A stretch of DNA of 64,000 nucleotides. It comes from Burkholderia sp. S171 (GTDB taxonomy: Bacteria > Pseudomonadota > Gammaproteobacteria > Burkholderiales > Burkholderiaceae). The position numbers and the translations under genes were made by a program. Where the stretch lies: positions 186,530 through 250,529 of the forward strand of contig NZ_LMUF01000010.1 in assembly GCF_009766085.1 (NCBI RefSeq), read 5' to 3'. Each line of letters opens with the position of its first letter. The stretch's first letter is position 1. Below, piece by piece: positions 18,295 through 26,856 of the stretch. The notes under the pieces were generated by a model. The model was not told the DNA's origin and searched no databases. It was given only the letters and a program-made list of their open reading frames with translations.

Positions 18295-19128
18295 ATGTCC
18301 CTACGCAGTTATCTTTTCGTACCCGGAGATCGGCCGGAACGTTTTTCAAAGGCGCTCGCGACGGCCGCGCATCAGGTCGTGATCGACCTGGAAGACGCAG
18401 TCGCACCCGATGAAAAAGTCCACGCCCGCGAGGGTCTCGCGAAATGGCTTGAAACCGGTCTCCCGGACGTGGACAAGCCGCGTGTGATGATTCGCGTGAA
18501 TGCGTTCGGCACACTGTGGCATGAAGACGATGTGAGGATGGTGCGTGCGTCGCCGGTCATGCGCGTGATGGTGCCCAAGGCCGAAGTGGCGAGTGAACTG
18601 GCCGATGTTGCATCGCGTTGCGGTGACGGCGTGTCGCTGATTGCATTGATTGAGAGTGTGGTTGGCGTCGTGCAGATGCGCAGTATCGCGCACGAAAAAT
18701 CGGTCTCGCGGCTTGCATTCGGTTCGTTCGATTATTGCGTCGATGCCGGCGTGGAGGGCAGTGGCCGTGAGCTCGATTACGTGCGCTCGCAATTCGTGAT
18801 CGAGTCGCGTTTTGCCGGGCTGGCGGCGCCTGTTGATGGCGTGACTTTATCGATTGATGACGCTGATCTGATTGCCGCCGATGTCGCTGCCGGCCGGCGC
18901 TTTGGCTTCGGCGGCAAGCTTTGTATTCATCCGCGACAGGTCGAGGCGGTGAACCAGGGCTTCACCCCAAGCGACGTGGATTTCGCCTGGGCCGAGCGCG
19001 TGCTGGCGATGCTCGCGGAGAATCCGAAGGGCGCAATTGCCGTCGATGGAAAACTCGTCGATAAACCCATTGTCGATCGAGCGAAACGCATTGTCGCGAG
19101 CCGAATGGTCGCGAATGACCAGCATTGA
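18295..19128 (+). CDS. CitE-like HpcH/HpaI aldolase/citrate lyase family protein
   Basis: 277 residues. Starts MSLRSYLFVPGDRPERFSKA, typical of the CitE branch (malyl-CoA, citramalyl-CoA lyases). VIDLEDAV carries metal-site acidic residues, IALIESVVGV the next glutamate, and GFGGKLCIHPRQVEAVN is the C-terminal signature. A longer start at 18247 overlaps the GntR gene; 18295 has a better ribosome site (CAGGAG). It probably cleaves the hydroxyacyl-CoA made by the MaoC hydratase, for example citramalyl-CoA to acetyl-CoA and pyruvate. Confidence 0.88.
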   Translation: MSLRSYLFVPGDRPERFSKALATAAHQVVIDLEDAVAPDEKVHAREGLAKWLETGLPDVDKPRVMIRVNAFGTLWHEDDVRMVRASPVMRVMVPKAEVASELADVASRCGDGVSLIALIESVVGVVQMRSIAHEKSVSRLAFGSFDYCVDAGVEGSGRELDYVRSQFVIESRFAGLAAPVDGVTLSIDDADLIAADVAAGRRFGFGGKLCIHPRQVEAVNQGFTPSDVDFAWAERVLAMLAENPKGAIAVDGKLVDKPIVDRAKRIVASRMVANDQH

Positions 19129-19663
19129 TTCGATGGATCGCCAACTGCTCCACCTGCGCCGAATCGAATTGAGCGGCTTCCGGCGCGCGGATGGTCTGTA
19201 CGACATTGAAGGCGTGCTCAAGGATACGAAGACCTACGACCGCTACTCGAGCGGTGTAGTGCGCCTTGCTGGCGAAGCGATTCATCAAATGCGCCTGCGG
19301 ATCACGGTCAACACAAATTTTCTGATCGTCGATGCCCATGCAGAGTCCGAGGTCGTTCCTTATCCCGGTTTCTGCGATGTGATCGGTCCGGAATATAAGA
19401 AGCTGATCGGCTTGACGCTGAAGGCCGGTTTCATGCGGGAAACGCGCGCGTTATTCGGCGGCACGAAGGGCTGCACTCATTTGACTGAGTTGATCGGCGG
19501 GGTAGCGACAGCTGCGTTCCAGACCATGAGCGAGGAGATCAACGCATCGAACGAGCAGCAGCCGTTTCAGCTGGACGGCTGCCATGCGTTGCGAACCGAG
19601 GGGGAGGCCGTGAAAACGTTCTACCCGAAGTGGTACCGGGCAGAGAAAAATGAAGCGCGCTAA
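19115..19663 (+). CDS. DUF2889 domain-containing protein
   Basis: 182 residues. The body (LLHLRRIELSGFRRADGLYD, DAHAESEVVPYPGFCDVIGP, GGTKGCTHLTELIGGVATAA) matches DUF2889, whose members are found near CoA-dependent degradation genes and whose biochemistry is unknown to me. The GCTHLTEL segment with Cys and His could bind metal or act catalytically. The ATG at 19115 overlaps the CitE stop by 14 bases, so it belongs to the operon, probably as its last gene. Confidence 0.82.
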   Translation: MTSIDSMDRQLLHLRRIELSGFRRADGLYDIEGVLKDTKTYDRYSSGVVRLAGEAIHQMRLRITVNTNFLIVDAHAESEVVPYPGFCDVIGPEYKKLIGLTLKAGFMRETRALFGGTKGCTHLTELIGGVATAAFQTMSEEINASNEQQPFQLDGCHALRTEGEAVKTFYPKWYRAEKNEAR

Positions 19664-19720
19664 GCGTGGCGGTGCGGATGGCTTTGTCCTTGATCGTCCC
19701 GGTTCAGTTGACATTGCACG

Positions 19721-19880
19721 TCAGATTTTAGAACCCGCTGACGCTGCTTCTCCAGCAATACTCGCTTTTAGTAGCGCCTTAGGCCATTCTACGAATACCT
19801 GAAACCGGCGTGACAGGTGCTGACTATGCGGATAAAGCAGCGTAAGTGCTGAGAGATAGCCGTGTAGAGAATAAATCAGT
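19721..19880 (-). pseudogene. LysR regulator C-terminal fragment
   Basis: Reading the minus strand gives LSALTLLYPHSQHLSRRFQV, then FVEWPKALLKASI, ending at TGA 19721. This is the last beta strand and helix of a CrgA-type LysR effector domain, very like the end of the intact LysR at 7133-8044 (LYPHGRHLSSRVRSFVDFL). No DNA-binding domain or rest of the gene is present, so it is a relic. Confidence 0.65.
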
Positions 19881-19962
19881 TATCCTGCGCTTCGACCTAA
19901 CGGTCACCATCGCCGTGGGTCGTCCTGCCACTAACATAATCGCAGGCTCCTGCAGTTAAAAA

Positions 19963-20634
19963 TCAATGATTGCGAGCTGTAAGAATCTCTTTCAGCTTCG
20001 TCACAGCACTATCCGGTGTGGTGAGGACCGGTCGGCCCGAGCTGGTTTGCGTAGCAGGCGCAGCGCTAGTCATCGAGAATTGTGCGAAGCAGATGACGTC
20101 GCAATCCGCCGCTTGCGCCGAGGCCTCCGCAATCAATCGATCGTGTGTTCCGGCGTCCCCCTGTTGCAACGCTGTCCAGGCCTCCGGGACACAAAAACTC
20201 CGCAGATCAATCGTCTTTGAAGCTTGCCGGGCGGCCGCTTCGAATTCCGCGGTGATCGGGGCGATAGAAGGGGCGAACGTCGCCATCAGCGCGATCTTCG
20301 AACCGCGTGCGAGCGCTTGCGCAATCATCGCCTCGTTCGGCTTAAGAACCGGTACCGATACTTCCGCACGCGCCGCGTCAATAGCCGGCCCGAACGCTGA
20401 ACACGTAAACAGGACGCCATCCGCTCCTGAATCGACGGCGTAACGTGTCAATGCCACGAATCGCGTCGTCAACGCCGCGATGTTTCCGTCAGCGGCCTTG
20501 AGATCTGCCGTGAGGGAATCTTCCAGGATGTTAAAAACGCTCGCTTCCGGCCAGAGCCGCTTAAAGCTTTCGGCAATGGGCGCGATGGCGAGCGGTGTCG
20601 CGTGGATTAATGAAATCCGGGATGATTTTGTCAT
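19963..20634 (-). CDS. aspartate/glutamate/hydantoin racemase-family protein
   Basis: 223 residues. The first half contains FTCSAFGPAID with the N-terminal catalytic cysteine of the Asp/Glu racemase superfamily. The second half has ICFAQFSM instead of the usual cysteine-glycine motif of true racemases; a cysteine is present but in a different setting. It could be a racemase, a maleate isomerase or an arylmalonate-decarboxylase-like enzyme. It is divergent from the GntR at 20797 and shares a 162-bp control region with GTAC repeats. Probably part of the hydroxy- or amino-acid pathway to its right. Confidence 0.8.
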   Translation of the reverse strand: MTKSSRISLIHATPLAIAPIAESFKRLWPEASVFNILEDSLTADLKAADGNIAALTTRFVALTRYAVDSGADGVLFTCSAFGPAIDAARAEVSVPVLKPNEAMIAQALARGSKIALMATFAPSIAPITAEFEAAARQASKTIDLRSFCVPEAWTALQQGDAGTHDRLIAEASAQAADCDVICFAQFSMTSAAPATQTSSGRPVLTTPDSAVTKLKEILTARNH

Positions 20635-20673
20635 TTTTTGAGAATGTTGGAAGTTGCATTTTATTGCACTGTA

Positions 20674-20690
20674 GTACGGTACACGCGTAC
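20674..20690. promoter_or_regulatory. GTAC-repeat operator candidate (racemase/GntR region)
   Basis: Three GTAC tetramers in 17 bp (20674, 20679, 20687), flanked by TGTA on the left and ACAG on the right. It lies between the divergent racemase and GntR genes. The same core recurs in two dyads before the MFS gene at 22208, so it may be the GntR binding site. Confidence 0.45.
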
Positions 20691-20796
20691 AGGGTCTCCG
20701 GGAAGACCTGATATGGATGTATGTTCCTGAGTGCCTACATCATGTGCCCGCATCGGATTTGTGGTAATTAACAGTGAACATTCGAATTGTTCTGCG

Positions 20797-21735
20797 ATGA
20801 AAAACGAGACAACTAGCGCATTGGCCGACCAAGTGGCGGCAAAAATCATTGATATTGCGAGGACTCGCGCGCTACCCGCGGGCGAGCATCTGCGCGAAGA
20901 AGCACTCGCGGCCGAACTCGGACTGTCGCGGACGCCCGTGCGCAGAGGGCTTGCACTGCTCGAACAATTTGGAATCGTCGTAAAAGAGCCGAATCGCGGG
21001 ATTTTTCTCGCGGTCGACGCGCACGGCATCGACATCAGCAAACTGCCCTTCGGCGTAGATCCGCTGGAGGATTTCTATTTGCGTGTCGCAGACGATTGTC
21101 TGAATGGCGAGATTGCAGAGGAGTTTTATGAGGCCGCTTTGCTGCGCAAGTACGACATGCCGCGCGGTCAGTTGCTCAAGGTCCTTTCCCGGTTGTCGAA
21201 CGAGGGGATGATTGCGCGAAAGCCCGGTCAGGGATGGCGCATCAATCCCTTTTTGCACAACACGGAAGCGCATATACAGAGCTATCGCTTCCGCATGGCT
21301 ATCGAGCCTGCCGCGCTGATGGAGCCTGGTTTCCGCATCGATAAAGCCGCCTTCGCCCAGGCGCGCAAGATCCAGCAGGACATGTTGGAAGGCGATATTT
21401 TCAAGGTCTCCAGGTCCATGCTGTTTAAAAATGGCTCGGAATTCCACGAGATGTTGGTACGTTGCTCGGGGAACCGGTTTTTCATCGAGGCGATCGAGCG
21501 GCAAAATCAGCTGCGCCGCTTCATGGAATACAAAGCGGCCACCGACCGGCCGCGGCTCGTGCGGCAATGTCAGGAGCATTTGGAACTGCTCGACATGATC
21601 GAAAGCGGAGCGCGAGACCATGCGGCTGCATTCTTGCGGCGGCATCTGGACATTGTCAGCAAGATCAAAGCGCGCGCGGAAGCCAAAGAAGAACAAGAGG
21701 CGATTGATCGCCTCCAGCCTGAAGCACATCTATAG
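20797..21735 (+). CDS. GntR-family regulator with two winged helices and an FCD-like domain
   Basis: 312 residues. The first winged helix (about 8-75) is LREEALAAELGLSRTPVRRG, a normal FadR-type HTH. A second helix-turn-helix-like segment follows (about 90-152: RKYDMPRGQLLKVLSRLSNE, ending with a GQGWRINPF wing). The rest is an FCD-type helical ligand domain with FHEMLVRCSGNRFF and CQEHLELLDMI, histidines that usually bind metal. The tandem HTH makes it about 80 residues longer than usual FadR-type regulators. The ATG at 20797 was chosen because the HTH begins close after it. It likely controls the racemase and the MFS/dehydrogenase/amidohydrolase genes. Confidence 0.85.
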   Translation: MKNETTSALADQVAAKIIDIARTRALPAGEHLREEALAAELGLSRTPVRRGLALLEQFGIVVKEPNRGIFLAVDAHGIDISKLPFGVDPLEDFYLRVADDCLNGEIAEEFYEAALLRKYDMPRGQLLKVLSRLSNEGMIARKPGQGWRINPFLHNTEAHIQSYRFRMAIEPAALMEPGFRIDKAAFAQARKIQQDMLEGDIFKVSRSMLFKNGSEFHEMLVRCSGNRFFIEAIERQNQLRRFMEYKAATDRPRLVRQCQEHLELLDMIESGARDHAAAFLRRHLDIVSKIKARAEAKEEQEAIDRLQPEAHL

Positions 21736-21905
21736 CAAAGTCATCGAATCAGGGTGCTTGGACACGCTTACTCATTGTTGTTGAGCGATGCAGCACCCTG
21801 AAGCCATTCTCAGGCGTTAAGCGCCGCGCGCTGTTCCACCGTCTCGAAGTCAATTCATTATTGCGGGTTAACGAGACTGACATTGCCCATGTTTGTGACT
21901 TACAT

Positions 21906-21929
21906 TGTACTTCATGGTTTTGAAGTACA
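21906..21929. promoter_or_regulatory. inverted repeat, operator candidate
   Basis: TGTACTTC-N8-GAAGTACA, perfect 8-bp arms, in the 470-bp control region before the MFS gene at 22208. It contains the GTAC core found before the racemase and GntR genes. Confidence 0.5.
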
Positions 21930-22029
21930 TTTGTTATCGATGAGCTCGATCAGCGGGTGCCGAAAACATTTCAGAAGACTGCTGCGGTATTCGACAGGAG
22001 GCGTCTCTCGCAAATCCGCGCCCAATATT

Positions 22030-22059
22030 GTACGTTCGTACGATTTTATACAAAGTATA
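22030..22059. promoter_or_regulatory. two adjacent dyads before the MFS gene
   Basis: GTACG-TT-CGTAC (22030-22041) followed by TATAC-AAA-GTATA (22047-22059). Their centres are about 17 bp apart. They lie 150-180 bp before the MFS start in an AT-rich stretch, suitable for operator/promoter overlap. Confidence 0.5.
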
Positions 22060-22207
22060 CGGTTGTTTGACCTAGCAACACACGTAAGGCAGTGAGCGCA
22101 CAGGGCAGGGGACGCCGCGATGAAGAAGTTGCTGGCCACGGAGCTGCAGGTAGGAATGCGGGATCGCAGCCAAGGCATTCAAGCCAAGAGAAATGCGAGG
22201 AGATGAC

Positions 22208-23584
22208 GTGAAATCGGAGATTCATCAAAGGACCATGAGGAAGGTATCTCGCCGCCTCATTCCGTTCATGATATTGATGTTTTTAATCAATTTTTTAGAT
22301 CGAGTGAATATCAGCTTCGCGGCTCTGGAGATGAATAAGGATTTGGGCCTGAGTCCAAGCGTGTATGGTTTTGCGGCCGGGATTCTGTTTGTCGGCTACG
22401 TTGCATTCGAGATTCCGAGCAACCTGATTCTTCAAAAGGTGGGGGCACGCGTCTGGCTCGCGCGGATCATGATCACGTGGGGCATCCTGGCGACCTTGAT
22501 GGCCTTCGTTTTCAACACCTGGACATTGTTCTCACTACGCGCATTGATCGGGGTCGCTGAAGCGGGTTTCTTTCCGGGCCTGCTGTTTTACATGATGCGC
22601 TGGTTCCCCGCCGAGGAGCGCGGGAAAGCCATTACCGTATTCATGCTTGGAAATCCCATCTCGGTCGTATTAGGCGGTCCGCTTTCGGTCACGATCCTGC
22701 ACTTTGCCCATCATCTTGGCGGTTTCGCCGGATGGCAGTGGCTGTTTATTATCGAAGGGATTCCCGCGATTATTATCGGCATCGTCACGTTGTTTTGGCT
22801 GACCGAACGGCCCGAGGACGCTAAGTGGCTTGAGGCCGATGAGCGCGACTGGTTAAGCACCAAGATAGGCGAGGAAACACGCGCGAAAGAGGGTAAGACA
22901 GGCAGCCCGGTTCGCGTTGCCGATGTGTTCACTCATGGTCCCACGGTTGCGTTCGCCTTCTCCAAGTTCTGCGTCTTGCTCGCGTTCTTCGGCATCACAT
23001 TGTGGCTTCCGCAGATCGTTAAAAGCCTCGGGTCGTTGAGCACGGTTGAAGCCGGTATTGCGTCTGCGGTCCCCTATATTTTTTCCGCGCTGGCAAGCAT
23101 CGCTATCGGCCGGCACTCCGACAAAACCGGGGAGCGAAAGTGGCACATTGCGTTGCCCGCATTCCTGGGCGCTGCCGGTTTCGTGGTTGCAGCCGTCGCC
23201 GGCAATCCATGGCTTGCCATGGCTGGGCTGTGTGTAGCCGCGACAGGCCTTTGGGTATCCAACACCGTGTTCTGGACATTGCCGGCCGCAATGCTCTCCG
23301 GTTCAACGGCGGCAGCGGGTCTTGCCTTTATCAATACCGTCGGCAATCTCGGTGGATTTGCCGGTCCCTATATGACCGGGTGGATCCGCGAGGCGACGCA
23401 TTCATATGTCTGGGCACTGGCTGCACTGGGCGGATGGCTCGCATTGAGCGGCGTGGTCATCCTCATCATCGGACGTAAAAAACCAGGTGACGGATTGCAA
23501 AACAGAAATGCTGACGAGACATTGGCGCTTGCAAAGAGCCCGACCGTGTCGAAGCGCATGGTGCTGCTCGCCCCAAAAACCTAG
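22208..23584 (+). CDS. MFS transporter, ACS family
   Basis: 458 residues, 12 membrane helices. Helix 1 contains NFLDRVNISFAALEMN, the hallmark of the ACS family; EIPSNLILQKVGARVWLARI follows helix 2 and WFPAEERGKA is in the loop after helix 4. The GTG at 22208 is preceded by AGGAG at 5-bp spacing; an in-frame ATG at 22193 adds only five residues. ACS carriers import organic anions such as tartrate, phthalate or hexuronates. The dehydrogenase and amidohydrolase that follow on the same strand probably act on the imported acid. Confidence 0.9.
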   Translation: MKSEIHQRTMRKVSRRLIPFMILMFLINFLDRVNISFAALEMNKDLGLSPSVYGFAAGILFVGYVAFEIPSNLILQKVGARVWLARIMITWGILATLMAFVFNTWTLFSLRALIGVAEAGFFPGLLFYMMRWFPAEERGKAITVFMLGNPISVVLGGPLSVTILHFAHHLGGFAGWQWLFIIEGIPAIIIGIVTLFWLTERPEDAKWLEADERDWLSTKIGEETRAKEGKTGSPVRVADVFTHGPTVAFAFSKFCVLLAFFGITLWLPQIVKSLGSLSTVEAGIASAVPYIFSALASIAIGRHSDKTGERKWHIALPAFLGAAGFVVAAVAGNPWLAMAGLCVAATGLWVSNTVFWTLPAAMLSGSTAAAGLAFINTVGNLGGFAGPYMTGWIREATHSYVWALAALGGWLALSGVVILIIGRKKPGDGLQNRNADETLALAKSPTVSKRMVLLAPKT

Positions 23585-23639
23585 CACAGCAAATGCATCG
23601 CGGCGCCGATGTAAATACCCAACTTTTCTGGAGATTCAA

Positions 23640-24710
23640 ATGCGACTATTGGTTTTGCCGTGTGACGGCATTGGCCCGGAGATCACTGCGGCCTCGATGG
23701 CAGCGCTGCAGGCGGCCGACAAGAAATTCAGTCTCGGTCTGAGTTTCGATTACGACGAAGTGGGTTTTGTCAGTCTCGACAAGTACGGCACGACGCTTCG
23801 GGAAGAAGTGCTGGAAAAAGCCAAGACCTACGACGGCATCATTCTCGGAACGCAATCTCACGCCGACTATCCCGTTCCCGAAAAGGGCGGCCGTAATGTC
23901 TCAGCCGGCTTTCGCATCGGCCTGGACCTGTATGCGAACGTTCGACCGGCTCGCACGCGCCCATTTCTCACGTCGAACATGCGCGAAGGCAAGACCATGG
24001 ATCTCGTCATCATGCGCGAGGCAACCGAAGGGTTCTATCCGGATCGAAACATGAGCAAGGGCTGGGGAGAAATGATGCCCACCCCGGACATGGCACTCTC
24101 CGTGCGCAAGATCACCCGGCACTGCAGCGAACGTATTGCGCGTCGTGCGTTCGAACTGGCGATGAAGCGCAGGAAGAAAGTCACGGCGATACATAAAGCA
24201 AACAGCTTCCACATGACGGACGGCTTGTTCCTTGAATGCGTCCGTTCAGTGGCAAAGGACTTTCCGGAAGTCCAGCTCGATGACCTCCTGGTTGATGCAT
24301 CGACAGCGCATCTCGTACGGAGTCCGGAGCGATTTGACGTACTGGTTGCGACCAATTTTTACGGCGATATTATCAGCGACCTGGCAAGCGAACTCTCGGG
24401 CAGCCTGGGTCTGGCCGGCTCCATGATGGCAAGCGATACGCACTGCTGCGCCCAAGCCCAACATGGTTCTGCCCCTGACATTGCAGGCACTGACAACGCA
24501 AATCCGGTGTCGATGATCCTGTCCGTCGCAATGTTGATTCAATGGATGGGCGAGCACCACGGCAAGCCGGCTTTGGTTGAAGCCGGTAAAGCCATGGATC
24601 TTGCGGTCGACAAGGTTCTTGAAAATCCCGAGACGCGCACCCCTGATCTTGGCGGCAGGTTCGGTTGCAAGGCGTTTAGCGATGAAGTAGCGAAGATCAT
24701 CGCCGGCTGA
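23640..24710 (+). CDS. isocitrate/isopropylmalate dehydrogenase-family enzyme
   Basis: 356 residues. LPCDGIGPEITAASM is the N-terminal nucleotide/substrate strand, MREATEGFYPDRN carries substrate-carboxylate-binding residues, and IHKANSFHMTDGLF plus NFYGDIISDLASELSGSLGL hold the catalytic Lys and metal Asp residues. The start has a CTGGAG ribosome site. Members oxidatively decarboxylate 2-hydroxy acids (isopropylmalate, isocitrate, tartrate, D-malate). It lacks the leucine operon context, so a catabolic tartrate- or malate-like substrate is more likely than leucine synthesis. Confidence 0.87.
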   Translation: MRLLVLPCDGIGPEITAASMAALQAADKKFSLGLSFDYDEVGFVSLDKYGTTLREEVLEKAKTYDGIILGTQSHADYPVPEKGGRNVSAGFRIGLDLYANVRPARTRPFLTSNMREGKTMDLVIMREATEGFYPDRNMSKGWGEMMPTPDMALSVRKITRHCSERIARRAFELAMKRRKKVTAIHKANSFHMTDGLFLECVRSVAKDFPEVQLDDLLVDASTAHLVRSPERFDVLVATNFYGDIISDLASELSGSLGLAGSMMASDTHCCAQAQHGSAPDIAGTDNANPVSMILSVAMLIQWMGEHHGKPALVEAGKAMDLAVDKVLENPETRTPDLGGRFGCKAFSDEVAKIIAG

Positions 24711-24719
24711 AAATCGAGC

Positions 24720-24784
24720 GCGGGCGCCGTGCTGATGTGCGCCCGCAAGAACAATCAAAAACAGGGCTGCCCCTTCGGGGAAGC
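24720..24784 (+). terminator. double hairpin between dehydrogenase and amidohydrolase genes
   Basis: First hairpin GCGGGCGC-N11-GCGCCCGC (24720-24746), then GCTGCCCC-TTC-GGGGAAGC (24766-24784), with an A-rich spacer between. No T run follows, and the next gene starts 19 bp later on the same strand. It may attenuate readthrough or stabilise the upstream mRNA end. Confidence 0.55.
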
Positions 24785-24802
24785 AAGCCTAGGAGACGGG
24801 GC

Positions 24803-25786
24803 ATGGTCAATCGCCGGCAATGGCTGGTTGCTTCCGGTGCGGCACTCGGCGCAACATCGCTAATGGGTTTTCAGAAAGTCATGGGCAAAGAACTGGGACA
24901 CATGTCCCCCATCGGTTTCAAGGTGCCGCCGAATGTGGTCGATTCGCATTGCCACATCTTCGACCCAGCGAAGTTTCCTTATTCCCCCAAGCGACGATAC
25001 ACGCCACCGTCGGCGACGGTTGAAGACTTGAGGCGCTTCCACGCGGCAATTCATGCGCGGCGCACCGTCTGTGTACAACCGAGTGTGTATGGCACCGATA
25101 ACGCATGCCTTCTGGACGCGCTCAAGCAGTTGGGCGCTGACGCGCGGGGTGTTGCCGTTATCGATAAACGGTTTTCCGGGCAGCAGATTGACGACCTGAT
25201 GGGCGGGGGAGTTGTCGGCGTCCGGATCAATCTCGAGGTAGGGCGGGACCGCAATTTCGACAGCGCCATTACCCGCCTTGAAGAGACCGTGCAGACCCTG
25301 GATGGCCGCAACCTCATTATCCAGATCTATGCGGCTTTGCCGATCCTTGCCGAACTCGCCCGACGCATTCAAGTGCAGCCCCACCCGGTCGTTATCGACC
25401 ACTTTGGATTGGCGAAGGGTGCAGACGGGCCTGAACAGGAGGGCATGTCTTCGCTCATTGGCCTGATGCAATCTCGAAAGGTCTTCGTGAAATTGTCAGG
25501 CCCGTATCAGATCTCGCTCCTTGGGCCCGGCTATGCCGACACAATCGCGATTGGCCGGACTCTGGTGCTCGGCGCACCCGATCAAGTCATCTGGGGTAGC
25601 GACTGGCCGCATACCGGGGGTAGCGAACGGCCCGCGAACGCGAAGCCGACGGACATCGAGGCGTTTAGAGAGGAAGACGAAGGCCGCAACTTCGCCCTGG
25701 TCAACAACTGGGCTCCGGATAAAGACCTGCGCCAAAAGCTTCTGGTCGATAACGCAACGAAGCTTTTTGGCTTTACAGCGGTATAA
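24803..25786 (+). CDS. Tat-exported amidohydrolase (lactonase-like TIM barrel)
   Basis: 327 residues. The N-terminus MVNRRQWLVASGAALGATSL resembles a Tat signal, with RRQWLV replacing the usual RRxFL, suggesting periplasmic export. The mature part begins VVDSHCHIFDP, the H-x-H metal motif of amidohydrolase_2 proteins such as 2-pyrone-4,6-dicarboxylate lactonase, and has VIDHFG, KLSGPYQIS and WGSDWPHTG with the catalytic Asp. The start at 24803 follows AGGAGACGGGGC. Probably hydrolyses a lactone or decarboxylates an acid before import by the neighbouring carrier. Confidence 0.85.
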   Translation: MVNRRQWLVASGAALGATSLMGFQKVMGKELGHMSPIGFKVPPNVVDSHCHIFDPAKFPYSPKRRYTPPSATVEDLRRFHAAIHARRTVCVQPSVYGTDNACLLDALKQLGADARGVAVIDKRFSGQQIDDLMGGGVVGVRINLEVGRDRNFDSAITRLEETVQTLDGRNLIIQIYAALPILAELARRIQVQPHPVVIDHFGLAKGADGPEQEGMSSLIGLMQSRKVFVKLSGPYQISLLGPGYADTIAIGRTLVLGAPDQVIWGSDWPHTGGSERPANAKPTDIEAFREEDEGRNFALVNNWAPDKDLRQKLLVDNATKLFGFTAV

Positions 25787-25907
25787 GGTTGAATTTTCAG
25801 CAGTTTTAGCTTCGTTTAGCTATACGAAATGGTTGTGCACCGTATGACGCAAGGCGAAGGCTCCTGGCGTGATTCTCTTAGAACTTCGCCAAGAGCCTCG
25901 CCCCGGC

Positions 25908-26699
25908 TTACTGCGCTGCGCGTGCCGCAGCGATAATCGCCGCAGCGACTTCTGCCGGCTTTGACAGCATCGCGACATGGCTCGCGTCAACCTTTACAAC
26001 AGTCGCACCGATTTGCTGCGCCATCGCGGCCTGCAAAGCCGGGGGGATCATGCGGTCCTTTTCCGTCAATACCCACCACGACGGCTTGTTATGCCACGCG
26101 GCTTCTGACACTTTGTCGTCGCTACAGCCCGCGAACCAGGGACCTTGAGTCGCCGCCACGAGGCGGGCTTGGGCAACGGGCAGGTCCTGGGCGAAGTCGT
26201 GAATGATCGCATCGGTCGACAGTGTCAGGTATCCGGCGGAATCTTTCTGCAGCGCGGACGCCCACGGCGGCGCCGGCTTTCCCTTCAAGACGTCGTTGAT
26301 CGATTGGTCCTTGTCGAGCGCAAAAGCGGCAACATAGACCAGCGCTTTCACCTTGTCGTCATTGCCGGCTTGCGTAATGACTGCGCCCGCCCAGGAATGG
26401 CCGACCAGGATGACGGGACCGTTTTGTTGGTCAATCACTCGCTTCGTAGCCGCTGCATCGTCGTCGAGCGACCTGAGCGAATTTTGCACCGCCACCACGT
26501 GCAGACCTTTCGCCTGCAGAATCGGGATAACCTTGTCCCAGCTGGATCCATCGGCGAACGCGCCGTGCACCAGCACCACATTTTTGCCCTTCAGGTCGTC
26601 GGGCGAAGACGCGGCGTTGGCTGGCGTGAATGCGCCGAGCGACAACAGGCCTCCGAGCAGCAGCGTAGCGGCCAGGCACTTTTTGAGCAGGGTGTTCAT
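25908..26699 (-). CDS. exported alpha/beta hydrolase
   Basis: 263 residues with a Sec signal peptide (1-29, ...PANA). The mature protein has the oxyanion region VLVHGAFADGSSWDKVI, the nucleophile elbow GHSWAG and a C-terminal DASHVAMLSKP with the catalytic His. This is the small esterase/EstC-like family common in soil bacteria. A paralogue with the same architecture lies at 57495-58274. It is a single gene, convergent with the amidohydrolase. Substrate unknown. Confidence 0.88.
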   Translation of the reverse strand: MNTLLKKCLAATLLLGGLLSLGAFTPANAASSPDDLKGKNVVLVHGAFADGSSWDKVIPILQAKGLHVVAVQNSLRSLDDDAAATKRVIDQQNGPVILVGHSWAGAVITQAGNDDKVKALVYVAAFALDKDQSINDVLKGKPAPPWASALQKDSAGYLTLSTDAIIHDFAQDLPVAQARLVAATQGPWFAGCSDDKVSEAAWHNKPSWWVLTEKDRMIPPALQAAMAQQIGATVVKVDASHVAMLSKPAEVAAAIIAAARAAQ

Positions 26700-26856
26700 A
26701 ATGTCAATCCTCTTGAAGAAATCGGGTTAGGAAGGCAGTCAGTGTGCGGATTGGAGAATGCGCTGATTGGGCGACGTCTTGTATCGGTCAAATGACCGAG
26801 CCTGCAATGATCGGGCGGGCGCTTGGACGCAAACAGCGAAAAATGAGGCGAAACTG

